Source of the DNA: Acidobacteriota bacterium
Lineage (GTDB): Bacteria > Acidobacteriota > Thermoanaerobaculia > UBA5066
Assembly: GCA_008363385.1 (NCBI GenBank)
Contig: RHKY01000003.1
Location: forward strand, 62,001 to 126,000
DNA: 64,000 nt
Direction of reading: 5' to 3'
The position numbers and the translations under genes are program-made. This document shows positions 29,727 to 37,591 of the stretch, one piece after another; the stretch's first letter is position 1; every line of letters starts with the position of its first letter. A model generated the notes under the pieces. It did no database searches. It was not told where the DNA came from and worked only from the letters and a program-made list of their open reading frames with translations.

Positions 29727-30161
29727 GTGACGAAGGCGGCCCTCAAGCATCACAGGCAGCGGGTGCGGCGGGCGCTCGAGTACGTGAAGAAGCGCCTGAA
29801 GCTGGACCACGAGTTCGTCGTCGTGGCCGGCGAGCCGAAGGAGCAGTTCGGCCTCCTCGACATCCAGCGTTCGGACCGCGGCACCGAGGACAAGAAGACC
29901 TGGATCGTCACGTTCGACGCCGACCTCGTCGCGGGCGAGACGATGCAGGCGCTCCGCCGCCACGCCTTCCACGAGATGCTCCACGCGCTGACCTGGCCCC
30001 TCTTCGACGAGACCGAGGCCGCGATCCGGAGGATCCCCGACTCCCGGGTCCGGCAGGAGGTCCTCTCCCGGGCGCTCGACGCCCGCGAGAACATCGTCTA
30101 CGACCTCGAGCGCAAGGTCGGCCCGCTCGCCTTCCCGCACCTCCCCTGGAACGAGCCCTGA
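29727..30161 (+). CDS. Small HExxH-containing protein, possible zinc peptidase-like
   Basis: 144 residues from a GTG start (an alternative GTG lies 8 nt upstream out of frame). No signal peptide. The N-terminus is strongly basic (KAALKHHRQRVRRALEYVKKRLK). A HEMLH motif at residues 82-86 fits the zincin HExxH signature, embedded in RRHAFHEMLHALTWPLFDE; a downstream acidic residue could be the third ligand. The short size and absence of other domains recall SprT- or phage-type metallopeptidase folds, but I cannot place it in a named family. Catalysis is unproven. Confidence 0.6.
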   Translation: MTKAALKHHRQRVRRALEYVKKRLKLDHEFVVVAGEPKEQFGLLDIQRSDRGTEDKKTWIVTFDADLVAGETMQALRRHAFHEMLHALTWPLFDETEAAIRRIPDSRVRQEVLSRALDARENIVYDLERKVGPLAFPHLPWNEP

Positions 30162-30245
30162 CTGCACGAGCTCGCGCCGCGGTCCGCGGCGGACGTCGTG
30201 GAAGCCGCACGGAACGGGCAGCACCACCTGCGGCCCCGCCGCCGC

Positions 30246-30274
30246 TTGACCCGCCGGACGGTCGCGCCTAACAT
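30246..30274 (+). promoter_or_regulatory. Promoter of the tRNA-Thr gene
   Basis: TTGACC (30246-30251), a 17-bp spacer and TAACAT (30269-30274), one of the best sigma-70 matches in the window. It predicts a ~68-nt 5' leader on the tRNA precursor. Confidence 0.65.
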
Positions 30275-30298
30275 CCGCGTCCCGCGAGCGGCGCGGAC

Positions 30299-30317
30299 GC
30301 CGGCCCGCTAGGCCGGC
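30299..30317 (+). other. Hairpin in the tRNA-Thr precursor leader
   Basis: A perfect 7-bp stem GCCGGCC / GGCCGGC with a 5-nt loop lies between the promoter and the mature tRNA 5' end. It could guide processing or simply be a stable leader structure. Confidence 0.4.
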
Positions 30318-30348
30318 ACGCGCGTTCGCGGAGCGCGGGAAGCCCCGA

Positions 30349-30424
<76 letters not shown>

Positions 30425-30757
30425 ATGTTTGCGCGGGTTTCCTCACGCAGCCGCCCTGACCCGTGTGTTGGCCGACCCGCGGCCGACCCGGCGGTGGCTC
30501 GCAGACGCCGGCTTCTTTCCGGGCGCTACGAGGACTTCCAGCCAGCCTTCCTTCGGGAGCTCCCGCCTGCCGCGAGAGAATGGGAGGGGAGAGGAGGGGG
30601 CCCGATGCACCCCCCGACCGCTGGCGGACGTTCGCCGCCGACCCGGACGAGGAGGCGCCCGAGACCTGGGCGGCTCCCGGACCGCGCCGGGCGGCTGCGC
30701 GGGGAGGCACGCGGCCCCGGCCTTCGACACGTTCGAGACCTGCGAGGGGGAGGGCAG
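30425..30757. other. 333-bp gene-free stretch behind the tRNA
   Basis: No frame here has a credible start, ribosome-binding site and protein-like composition; all frames give Arg/Pro/Gly-rich translations. No direct repeat of the tRNA 3' end was seen that would mark an attachment site. It contains the 5' region of the peptidase gene, with GGGGGAGGG just before its ATG. Confidence 0.5.
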
Positions 30758-31534
30758 ATGAACCCGAGCGACTTCGTGAAGTGCTACCACGGCCTGACCG
30801 TCACCGGCCGGCTCGGCGGGACGCGGACAGCACAGGTCTACAGGTACTTCATGTGGGGAACGAAGGGCCTGAAGAAGGCCGACGAGATCAAGGCGAAGCT
30901 GGAGAAGGACACGCTCCGGGAGGGAGAGGTCAAACGGCTGGCGTCGGTGGCTCAGGCGTCGCTGAAGGACGGTCTGATCCGGCGGATCTTCGAGGGCAAG
31001 GGCTCGCCCTCGGACATCAAGACGCTCCTCGAGGCCGCCCTCATCTCCGAGGAGGTCCCCGACGACACGGACTCGCTCCAGGCGTTCTGCGACGAGAGCA
31101 TCGGCGTCGACTGCAGCGGCTTCGTCAACGCGTACTTCCGGACCATGAACTGGATCGGGGAATCCCAGAGCATCCTCGACCTGGTCCGGGGCCAGAGGAA
31201 GGACCCGACCCGGATCCAGCCCCGGGACGTCCTCTACTGGTACTCGAAGGTGTCGGAGACGGGCAAGCTGCTCCCGACACCGGACACGGGAAAGGTCGGC
31301 CACATCGCGGTCGTCGACAGCCCTCCCGTCTCGACCGGCGACGGGCTCGGGACGATGACCGTCTGCGAGTCGCGTGGCGGGGGAATCGGGATCTCGACGA
31401 ACCAGTACTCGATCAAGGAGCTGCTGAAGGACGACGACGACCACGTCATCTACAGGATCGACTGCTCGCTGAAGGGGCTCACGAAGTCGAAGACCGACCG
31501 GGACAACTACGTCCGGGTCTACCCCTGTCCCTGA
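30758..31534 (+). CDS. NlpC/P60-like cysteine peptidase domain protein
   Basis: 258 residues from ATG 30758 with a GAGGGGGAGGG site. The signature GVDCSGFVNAYF places a nucleophile Cys at residue 119; a His at 182 in VGHIAVVDS fits the second catalytic position of NlpC/P60-type cell-wall amidases/endopeptidases. There is no signal peptide, which is unusual for a housekeeping murein hydrolase and more like a cargo effector or phage-type enzyme. The N-terminal ~110 residues are helical and Lys-rich and not recognised. It is isolated behind a tRNA gene. Codon use and composition look slightly less GC-extreme than its neighbours. Confidence 0.7.
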   Translation: MNPSDFVKCYHGLTVTGRLGGTRTAQVYRYFMWGTKGLKKADEIKAKLEKDTLREGEVKRLASVAQASLKDGLIRRIFEGKGSPSDIKTLLEAALISEEVPDDTDSLQAFCDESIGVDCSGFVNAYFRTMNWIGESQSILDLVRGQRKDPTRIQPRDVLYWYSKVSETGKLLPTPDTGKVGHIAVVDSPPVSTGDGLGTMTVCESRGGGIGISTNQYSIKELLKDDDDHVIYRIDCSLKGLTKSKTDRDNYVRVYPCP

Positions 31535-31628
31535 TCGCGCGCGGCGTCCGGCCCGGGGCCGTCGTGCCCGGCGCCGGAGACCCCTCGCGCCGTCGCGAGC
31601 AGGGGTCGGCGGTGGTAGCGTTCCGCTC

Positions 31629-32525
31629 GTGACGTCCGGAGGACGCCTCCGCGCCTTCGCCGCGCCGCTCGCGTTCCTGGCGGCGGCCGCGTGTGCCCGT
31701 GCGGACGGTTGTGGCGCTCCCGCCGAGAGCCCCCCGGGCGGGGAGAAAGGGCCGCGGACCATGCACGTCGTCAGAGGGGGGAGCCCCGTCGAGGTCGCGC
31801 CGGGCGAGGGGGTCGAACTCGTCGTGACGCGCCCGGTCGGGATCCCGGAGCAGCTCCAGAACGAGTGGCCGGCCGCCCCCTCGATCGAGGGGACGGCGGT
31901 CCGGTTCGTCAGGCGGCGGGTCGAGCCGCCGCCCCCCGACGTCGACGGCGGGGTCACGACGCTCCACTACGAGCTCGAGGCGGTCGTGCCCGGGACGGCC
32001 CGCGTGACGCTCACGCCGCGCCCGGCGAGCCGGGACGCGGCGCGGCCTCCGGTCGTCCTGGCGGTGACGGTCCGCGCCCCCGCCGCGACGGCGGCCGGTG
32101 CGGAGGCTCCGTCGCTCCCCGAGGTCGTCGCGCGGCTCGTGGAGACGGTCGCCTCGTCCTCGGCGACGCCGCTGGCGATCGCCCGCTCCTTCGGCGAGGT
32201 GGAGAGCGACTCGGAGGGCGGGGTCTACGTGAAGCCCTCCGACGCGCGCCTCTCGCGGGTGATCGCCGTCAAGCGCCACGCGACCGGGGAGCTGAACGAC
32301 GTCCAGCTCCAGCTCGCCGTGCCGGGCGCCCTCTCGGCCGCCGAGCTCGAGCGCCTCTGGGGCGAGCCGGGGCGCCCGCCGATGCTCGCGATCGGCGAGA
32401 CGAAGCTCGTCTTCCGCCCGGGCGCGCCCGAGGGGTCCCGCTTCCGCGCGATCGTGGCCCTCACCCTCGACGGCGACGAGACGGGGCCCGTCACCTGGAT
32501 AGACGTGATCCGCGACGTCCCCTGA
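31629..32525 (+). CDS. Exported protein of unknown function
   Basis: 298 residues with a GTG start and an N-terminal hydrophobic signal (AFAAPLAFLAAAACARA). A Cys follows AAA, so a lipoprotein is possible, but the lipobox lacks the usual Leu at -3. Residues ~45-130 look beta-rich (EVAPGEGVELVVTRP, LHYELEAVVPGTARVTLTP), vaguely like I42/chagasin-type or Ig-like folds. The C-terminal half has mixed alpha/beta character without recognised motifs. It starts 94 bp after the peptidase gene. No function can be assigned. Confidence 0.55.
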   Translation: MTSGGRLRAFAAPLAFLAAAACARADGCGAPAESPPGGEKGPRTMHVVRGGSPVEVAPGEGVELVVTRPVGIPEQLQNEWPAAPSIEGTAVRFVRRRVEPPPPDVDGGVTTLHYELEAVVPGTARVTLTPRPASRDAARPPVVLAVTVRAPAATAAGAEAPSLPEVVARLVETVASSSATPLAIARSFGEVESDSEGGVYVKPSDARLSRVIAVKRHATGELNDVQLQLAVPGALSAAELERLWGEPGRPPMLAIGETKLVFRPGAPEGSRFRAIVALTLDGDETGPVTWIDVIRDVP

Positions 32526-32690
32526 CGGTCCCGCTCCCGGGTGGGATACTGCCCCGGTCTCCGGTCTCGGGCGCACCGGCCGCCCCGGCCCCCCGGGGAT
32601 CGTCCCGGGAGGCCGCCTCACCGAGGGCGGACGGTGCGCGGCCTTCCCGCCGGCGCCCGCGCCCGGGGACGGAGGATGGAGGGCAAGCCG

Positions 32691-33317
32691 ATGCTCCATG
32701 TCTCGCGCCGCGCGTCGTCCCCGGGTCCGCTCCTCGCCGCCGCCTTCGCCTTGCTGCTCGGAGCGGGCGGGGCCGCCCGGGCGGCCGCGCCCGAGCCCGT
32801 CTGCAAGGACGGCAAGAAGGAGACGACCGCCGACGGGAAGTTCAAGTCGTGCTACCTCGCGCAGGACTTCGCCGTCGGGCCGTACGCCTGCAGGGCGAGC
32901 TTCAAGCTGGCGCTCCACCCCAGCGGCGCCCTGAAGGAGTGCCGGCTGGTGAAGCCGGCCCAGGTCTCGGGCGTGACGGTCAAGGACTCGCTGGAGCTGT
33001 ACGAGGACGGCAAGCTCCGCCGGGCCGTCGTCGAGGACACGAAGGCCTTCGGCGACGTGGAGGCGAGGCCGAACGACTTCGTCACGCTCCTCCCCTCGGG
33101 CAAGCTGAGCCGCCTGGAGCTGACGGGCGGGATGCGGACGGTCAAGGGGTTCCCCTGCAAGGGGAACCACATCTACTTCCACGAGAACGGCGCCCTCCGG
33201 AAGGTGCAGCTCTCCGAGCCGTTCAAGGTGGACGGCAAGGAGCTTCCGAAGGACACGTTCCTCTGCTGGGACGCGACGGGCAAGCGCGTCGAGCCCTGCG
33301 GCCCGATGACGATGTGA
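32691..33317 (+). CDS. Exported YwqK/MORN-like repeat protein
   Basis: 208 residues. The start at 32691 has GGAGGG at a good distance and gives a signal peptide (LLAAAFALLLGAGGAARA). The mature protein has about five imperfect repeats of the type 'hydrophobic strand, polar-x-GxL, strand': LALHPSGALKECRL, LELYEDGKLRRAVV, VTLLPSGKLSRLEL, IYFHENGALRKVQL and FLCWDATGKRVEPC. This resembles MORN/YwqK-type beta-hairpin repeats. Several Cys residues may form disulfides. No enzymatic role is apparent; binding or scaffold functions are typical of such repeats. Confidence 0.65.
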   Translation: MLHVSRRASSPGPLLAAAFALLLGAGGAARAAAPEPVCKDGKKETTADGKFKSCYLAQDFAVGPYACRASFKLALHPSGALKECRLVKPAQVSGVTVKDSLELYEDGKLRRAVVEDTKAFGDVEARPNDFVTLLPSGKLSRLELTGGMRTVKGFPCKGNHIYFHENGALRKVQLSEPFKVDGKELPKDTFLCWDATGKRVEPCGPMTM

Positions 33318-33339
33318 CGGCCTGGCCGCGGCGCGGGGG

Positions 33340-33957
33340 CTACTCGTCGCCGCAGTCCAGGGCGTCGCGCTCGAGGAGGCCGGCGGTCCTCCGCCCGTCC
33401 TTTCCGGCGCGGGCCAGGAGCCAGCCCGGCGTCCCCTCGTTGACGAGGCCGACGGCCTCCACGACGTCCCCCTTCGAGACCGACTCCCCGGTCTCGTCCG
33501 GAGAGGCCGAGGCGGTGAGGAAGGAGGCCTTCGGGGCGACGACCGTGCAGCCGAAGGGAGGCTTCCAGCCGTCCTTGCGGAAGGTGTCCCCCGGCCAGCC
33601 CGCCCCGCAGAAGGAGGCGATCCCCTTCGTGGCCGCCATCGTGACCGTCCCGCCCCGCGTCGTGAAGGTCACGGTCCCCTCCGCGTCGGCGTACGCCCAG
33701 GAGCCTTCGCCCGTGGAGCGGGCCACGCCGATCCCGTCGCACATCCGCGCGTCCGGGCCGAAGGCGCCGGTGTACGAGAACGTGAGCGTGCCGCCGGCGA
33801 CCATGATGGCGAGGGGTCCGTGCCGCCCGGTCCAGACGCCGCTGGGGTCGAACGCGGGGCCTCCCGGGGGCCCGGCCGCCGCGGGGACGGCCGCCGGGAA
33901 AGCGGCTAGGCTCGCGGCGAGGAGCGCGGCCGGGAGGCTGGGTCTCGGGTCCTGCAT
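33340..33957 (-). CDS. Exported protein with C-terminal SH3-like segment
   Basis: 205 residues. The ATG at 33957 (GGAGG five nucleotides upstream) gives a signal peptide (LPAALLAASLAAFPAAVPAAA). The mature N-terminal part (SGVWTGRHGPLAIMVAGGTLTFSYTG and following) reads like a small beta-barrel or lipocalin-like domain with three Cys. The end (SVSKGDVVEAVGLVNEGTPGWLLAR) resembles a bacterial SH3 domain. It is convergent with the repeat protein at 22 bp. Function unknown. Confidence 0.6.
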   Translation of the reverse strand: MQDPRPSLPAALLAASLAAFPAAVPAAAGPPGGPAFDPSGVWTGRHGPLAIMVAGGTLTFSYTGAFGPDARMCDGIGVARSTGEGSWAYADAEGTVTFTTRGGTVTMAATKGIASFCGAGWPGDTFRKDGWKPPFGCTVVAPKASFLTASASPDETGESVSKGDVVEAVGLVNEGTPGWLLARAGKDGRRTAGLLERDALDCGDE

Positions 33958-33979
33958 GGGCACCTCCAGGGGCAGCGGC

Positions 33980-34456
33980 TCACCAGAGCCGGAAGTCGAG
34001 CGTGTCGGCGGCGCCGAGGTGGTAGGTCCCCTCGATCTTCCAGGTCCCGTCCGCGTCGTCCACCGTCGCGTACTCCCTCTCGACGCGCCCGGGGTAGGTC
34101 AGCTCGTAGAGGAGCTGGAGGTCGCGCGTCCTCGAGAAGAGGCTCCGGTGGAGGCTCGCCCGGAGGAGCCGGCACCCGCCCAGGGGGCCGAGCTCGGCGC
34201 GGCGCTTCTCGTGGGCGGCGACGAACTCCGCGCGGGGGACCTCCCGCCGGTAGCTCCCGGCCAGGCAGCTCTCCCACGCCTCGGCGTACCGGCCCGCCCC
34301 GACGAGGCGGCAGTACTCCGCCACGACGGTCCGGTCGGCCTCGGCGGCCACGTCCTGGTCCCGCCGCTGCCCCCGGATCGCCGCCCAGACGAGCCCGGCG
34401 ATCGCCGCCCCGATCGTCAACGCCACGAGGAGCCCGGCCCCGGGGGGTGTTCGCAC
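33980..34456 (-). CDS. Single-span membrane protein with NTF2-like external domain
   Basis: 158 residues with a GTG start preceded by GAGGAGGG. A membrane helix at ~8-28 (GLLVALTIGAAIAGLVWAAI) anchors an external domain. Its pattern (VAEYCRLVGAGRYAEAWESCL, helices first, then LLYELTYPGRVEREYATV and GTWKIEGTYHL strands) fits the NTF2/SnoaL-like fold of DUF4019/DUF3887-type proteins. It lies 22 bp upstream of the SH3-segment protein in the same direction and is probably co-transcribed with it. No catalytic residues are evident. Confidence 0.6.
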   Translation of the reverse strand: MRTPPGAGLLVALTIGAAIAGLVWAAIRGQRRDQDVAAEADRTVVAEYCRLVGAGRYAEAWESCLAGSYRREVPRAEFVAAHEKRRAELGPLGGCRLLRASLHRSLFSRTRDLQLLYELTYPGRVEREYATVDDADGTWKIEGTYHLGAADTLDFRLW

Positions 34457-34594
34457 GCGCCCTCCTCCCCGGCCGGGCGGCCCGCCCCGAGGGGGGGGCG
34501 GACGGCCGCGGCGCCGCGCCGCCTCCCGCGGGGGCCCGTTCCGGGTCGCGACGAGCAGAATAGCGTGCGGCCGGACGGGCCGGAGGAGGTCGCC

Positions 34595-35584
34595 GTGAGA
34601 AGAGCCCTCGTCGTCACGCTGGCGGCGGCCGCGCTCCTTTCGGGAGGGCCTCTCGTCGCCACGCAGGCCGCCCCCGGGCCCGACCGCCGGATCGTCTCCG
34701 CGGCGTCGGTCTCTCTGCGCGAGGCGCCGGGGACGACGCGGCGGCTCGTCGGGAAGCTCCCCCTCGGCTCCCTCGTCGTCGAGCTGGCCCGGACCGGGGG
34801 CGTCGACACGGTGGGCGGCGAGACGGCCCCGTGGTTGAACGTCTCGACTCCGGACGGCGCGGAGGGGTGGGTCTTCGGGGCGCTGACGTTGCCTTACGCC
34901 GAGGAGGAGCGGGACGCGATCGCGCTCGGGATCGGCGCCGACCGGCTGGCGCGGCAGGGGGACGGCTTCGAGGCCTTCGCCGAGCTGCACGCCTTCCTCG
35001 CGCGCGCGGCCGCCGGCGCCGGAACTCCCGAGGCGCGGGCGCGGCTGGAGCTTCTCGCCCTCCGGGCGCTGGACCGGGCCACGGAGGCGATCGGGTTCCG
35101 CAGGCTCCGCGACCCGGCGGTCCTGGCGTGGGTCGAGGCCCACCGCGAGGACCTCGTCTACAGCGAGCCCGGCGGCCGATGGCTCGTGGTGGCGGCCCGG
35201 TACTGGGAGCTGCGCGAGCGCTCCGGCTCGCTGCCGGTGGCCGAGGAGGCCGCCTGGGCGGCCGCGCGCGCCTGGCTTCCGGGCGAGTGCGAGGGTTACC
35301 TCCCGTGCAGCCTGGGGAACCTCGCCGGCACCGACGGCCGGTACCTGTCGCTCCACCCGCGCGGCGCTCACGCCGGGGAGGCGCTCGCCAACGTGGCGAC
35401 GTTCCTGGACGGCGTGGCCGAGGACCCGCACGGGCAGTACGCGCGGGGCAACGTCGCCCCCGAGGACCGCCCCGGCCTCGTGGCGGGACTCGAGGAGCTC
35501 CGGGGGATCCTGGCGGGGCTCGACGACCCGCGGGCCCGCGCGGCCGCGTCGGCCGCGGAGACCCTCCTCGCCCGCTACCGGTAG
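34595..35584 (+). CDS. Exported bacterial-SH3-domain protein
   Basis: 329 residues with a GTG start behind GGAGGAGG and a signal peptide ending ATQAA. Residues ~30-90 form a bacterial SH3 domain (VSLREAPGTTRRLVGKLPLGS, then GAEGWVFGALTLPY). The remaining ~240 residues are Ala/Leu/Arg-rich helices suggestive of a helical repeat, with no recognised family. It is divergent from the NTF2-like protein (138 bp). SH3b domains usually bind cell wall or ligands; the role here is unknown. Confidence 0.65.
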   Translation: MRRALVVTLAAAALLSGGPLVATQAAPGPDRRIVSAASVSLREAPGTTRRLVGKLPLGSLVVELARTGGVDTVGGETAPWLNVSTPDGAEGWVFGALTLPYAEEERDAIALGIGADRLARQGDGFEAFAELHAFLARAAAGAGTPEARARLELLALRALDRATEAIGFRRLRDPAVLAWVEAHREDLVYSEPGGRWLVVAARYWELRERSGSLPVAEEAAWAAARAWLPGECEGYLPCSLGNLAGTDGRYLSLHPRGAHAGEALANVATFLDGVAEDPHGQYARGNVAPEDRPGLVAGLEELRGILAGLDDPRARAAASAAETLLARYR

Positions 35585-35601
35585 CCGCGGGAGGCCCGCG
35601 G
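35585..35601 (+). terminator. Hairpin directly behind the SH3 gene
   Basis: CCGCGGG / CCCGCGG, a 7-bp perfect stem with a 3-nt loop, starts at the stop codon. There is no U-tract, so it could be a weak terminator or a 3' stabiliser that separates the gene from the downstream operon. Confidence 0.4.
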
Positions 35602-35621
35602 GGCTGGTTCATCGTGTCCTC

Positions 35622-35650
35622 TTGTCGGTGATTGCGGTGAACCCTATCCT
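35622..35650 (+). promoter_or_regulatory. Promoter of the multihaem/propeller operon
   Basis: TTGTCG (35622-35627), a 17-bp spacer and TATCCT (35645-35650), about 60 bp before the GTG start of the first operon gene. TATCCT is the same -10 hexamer as at the porin promoter. Confidence 0.55.
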
Positions 35651-35710
35651 GCGCCGAATGGAAGACCACGCCGCGACGGTCCACCGGTTCGAGGTTGACG
35701 GGAGGAAGCG

Positions 35711-37591
35711 GTGACGAGCCGCGTCCGGGTGCCGGTCCTCGCGGCCCTGCTCCTCCTTCCCTCGGGAGCCCGCGCGCAGAGGGCCCCGGCCGCGCCGGAG
35801 GGCAACGCACCGGCCGCGACGCTGGTGGTCACCCAGCTCCCGGCCGAGCCCGCCGCCCAGGGGAAGCCGCTCGCGGGGGGGACGTTGCGGGCGAGCCTCG
35901 GAGATGGGGGCCGGATCGTCGTGGTTCCTCCCTCCGGGCCGCCGCGGGTCCTCTCGGCGGGGCTCTCGAGCGCCGCCGACCCCGACGTCTCGTTCGACGG
36001 GACGCGCGTCGTCTTCGCTGGAAGGAAGCTCGCCACCGACCCGTGGTGCCTCTGGGAAGTGCACGCGGACGGGACGGGCCTGAGGCAGGTGACGTGCGGG
36101 AAGGGGGACTGCCGCCAGCCGGTCTACCTCTCGACGGTCCACACGATCACGGCGACGTCGACGGAGCCCTGGGTCCAGGTCGCCTTCGCCGGCACGAGCG
36201 GGGACGAGGCGAACGAGGCGGGCGCCGGGCCGAGCTCGGCGATCTGGTCCGTCAAGCTGGACGGCACCGCGCTCCGGCGGCTGACCTGGAACCTCTCGAA
36301 CGACGGGGACCCGGTGGTCCTCCCCGACGGCCGGATCGTCTACGCGAGCTGGCAGCGGCACTCCCTCTCGCGCGGGCCGTACGGGCGGGTCGTCCTCGTC
36401 GGGATCCACGAGGACGGGATGGACCCGCAGATCTACTCCGGGGACGAGGGGCTGCGGGTCAAGCGGACGCCGGCCCCGACGGCGGGAGGCCTCGTCGTCT
36501 TCGTCGAGGCCGACTCCGTCGCGGGCGACGGGGGGGGGAGCCTCGCGCGGGTGAGCCAGCGCCGGCCGCTCCACTCCTACCGGCGGATCACGGGCGAGGC
36601 CGAGGGGCTCTTCCGCTCGCCGTCGCCCCTGCCGGACGGGCGGGTCCTCGTCTCCTTCCGCCCGGCCGGCGGCGAGGGGACGTACGGCGTCTACCGGCTC
36701 GACCCGGAGACGGGCGCGCGCGAGAAGGCGTTCGACGACCCGGCCTGGCACGACGTGCAGGCCAGGCTCCTGGCGCCGCGCCCGGTCCCGGACGGCCGCT
36801 CGAGCGTCGTGCGCGACGACGACCCGCTCGGGAAGCTCTACGCGATCGACGTCTCGATCAGCGACCTGGACCCGAAGGTCTTCCCGAGGGGGGCGGCGAA
36901 GCGGCTCCGGGTCCTCGAGGGCGTCCCCCCGCGGGCGGGGATCGCCTCGCACCCGCCGCTGGCCGTCCGCCGCTTCCTCGGAGAGGTGCCGCTCGAGGCG
37001 GACGGCTCGTTCCACGTCCAGGTCCCGGCCAACACGCCGGTGCAGCTGCAGCTCGTCGACGACGACGGCCTCTCGCTCCGGAGCTCGGCCTGGATCTGGG
37101 CGCGCAACCACGCGAACCAGGGGTGCGTCGGCTGTCACGAGGACCCGGAGCGGACGCCGCCGAACCGGCTGGCGAAGGCCCTGGAGGCGCCGGCCGCGGT
37201 CCTGGACCTGCCCGTCGCCCTCCGGCGGACGGTCGACTTCCGGCACGACGTGGCCCCGCTGCTGAGCGCGCGGTGCCTCGGCTGCCACGGCGCGGGCGGC
37301 GCGCCGCCCCGGCTCGACGGGGCGCCCGAGGGGTCCGCGGCCGGCGCGCCGAGCGCCGACTACGAGGCGCTCCTCCCGGCCGCCGTGGTCCCCGGGGAGG
37401 CCCGGCGGAGCCCGCTCGTCTGGCACCTCCTCGGGCGGAACACCTCTCGGCCGTGGGACGGCGAAGACGCGCGAAAGGCCTTCCGGGCGATGCCGGGAGG
37501 CGACCCGCTCTCCGCCGAGGAGAAGCGGACGTTCATCGAGTGGATCGACCTGGGCGCCCTCTGGGACGCCGGGGCAGGAGGGGGACGATGA
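35711..37591 (+). CDS. Exported TolB-like propeller with two C-terminal haem c motifs (HzsA-related type)
   Basis: 626 residues with a GTG start behind GGGAGGAAG and a signal peptide ending ARAQ. Residues ~60-400 consist of PD40/TolB-like blades (DPDVSFDGTRVVFAG, GDPVVLPDGRIVYAS, FRSPSPLPDGRVLVS), and CxxCH motifs start at C472 and C522. The second begins a 'DFRHDVAPLLSARCLGCHG' cytochrome-like segment as in DUF1549/planctomycete-type cytochromes. This layout is seen in proteins annotated as hydrazine-synthase-alpha-related. The real hydrazine synthase partners are absent, so I do not claim that activity. It heads a six-gene operon; the next gene overlaps by 4 nt. Confidence 0.75.
   Translation: MTSRVRVPVLAALLLLPSGARAQRAPAAPEGNAPAATLVVTQLPAEPAAQGKPLAGGTLRASLGDGGRIVVVPPSGPPRVLSAGLSSAADPDVSFDGTRVVFAGRKLATDPWCLWEVHADGTGLRQVTCGKGDCRQPVYLSTVHTITATSTEPWVQVAFAGTSGDEANEAGAGPSSAIWSVKLDGTALRRLTWNLSNDGDPVVLPDGRIVYASWQRHSLSRGPYGRVVLVGIHEDGMDPQIYSGDEGLRVKRTPAPTAGGLVVFVEADSVAGDGGGSLARVSQRRPLHSYRRITGEAEGLFRSPSPLPDGRVLVSFRPAGGEGTYGVYRLDPETGAREKAFDDPAWHDVQARLLAPRPVPDGRSSVVRDDDPLGKLYAIDVSISDLDPKVFPRGAAKRLRVLEGVPPRAGIASHPPLAVRRFLGEVPLEADGSFHVQVPANTPVQLQLVDDDGLSLRSSAWIWARNHANQGCVGCHEDPERTPPNRLAKALEAPAAVLDLPVALRRTVDFRHDVAPLLSARCLGCHGAGGAPPRLDGAPEGSAAGAPSADYEALLPAAVVPGEARRSPLVWHLLGRNTSRPWDGEDARKAFRAMPGGDPLSAEEKRTFIEWIDLGALWDAGAGGGR

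Noticed and set aside
31629-31700. Definite lipoprotein signal at the start of the protein at 31629
   Set aside because: The residue at -3 of the Cys is Ala and the segment is Ala-rich, so the lipobox is not convincing.
35711-37591. True hydrazine synthase subunit
   Set aside because: The propeller plus CxxCH layout is similar, but no partner subunits, hydrazine dehydrogenase or anammox genes are nearby. Only a structural relation is claimed.
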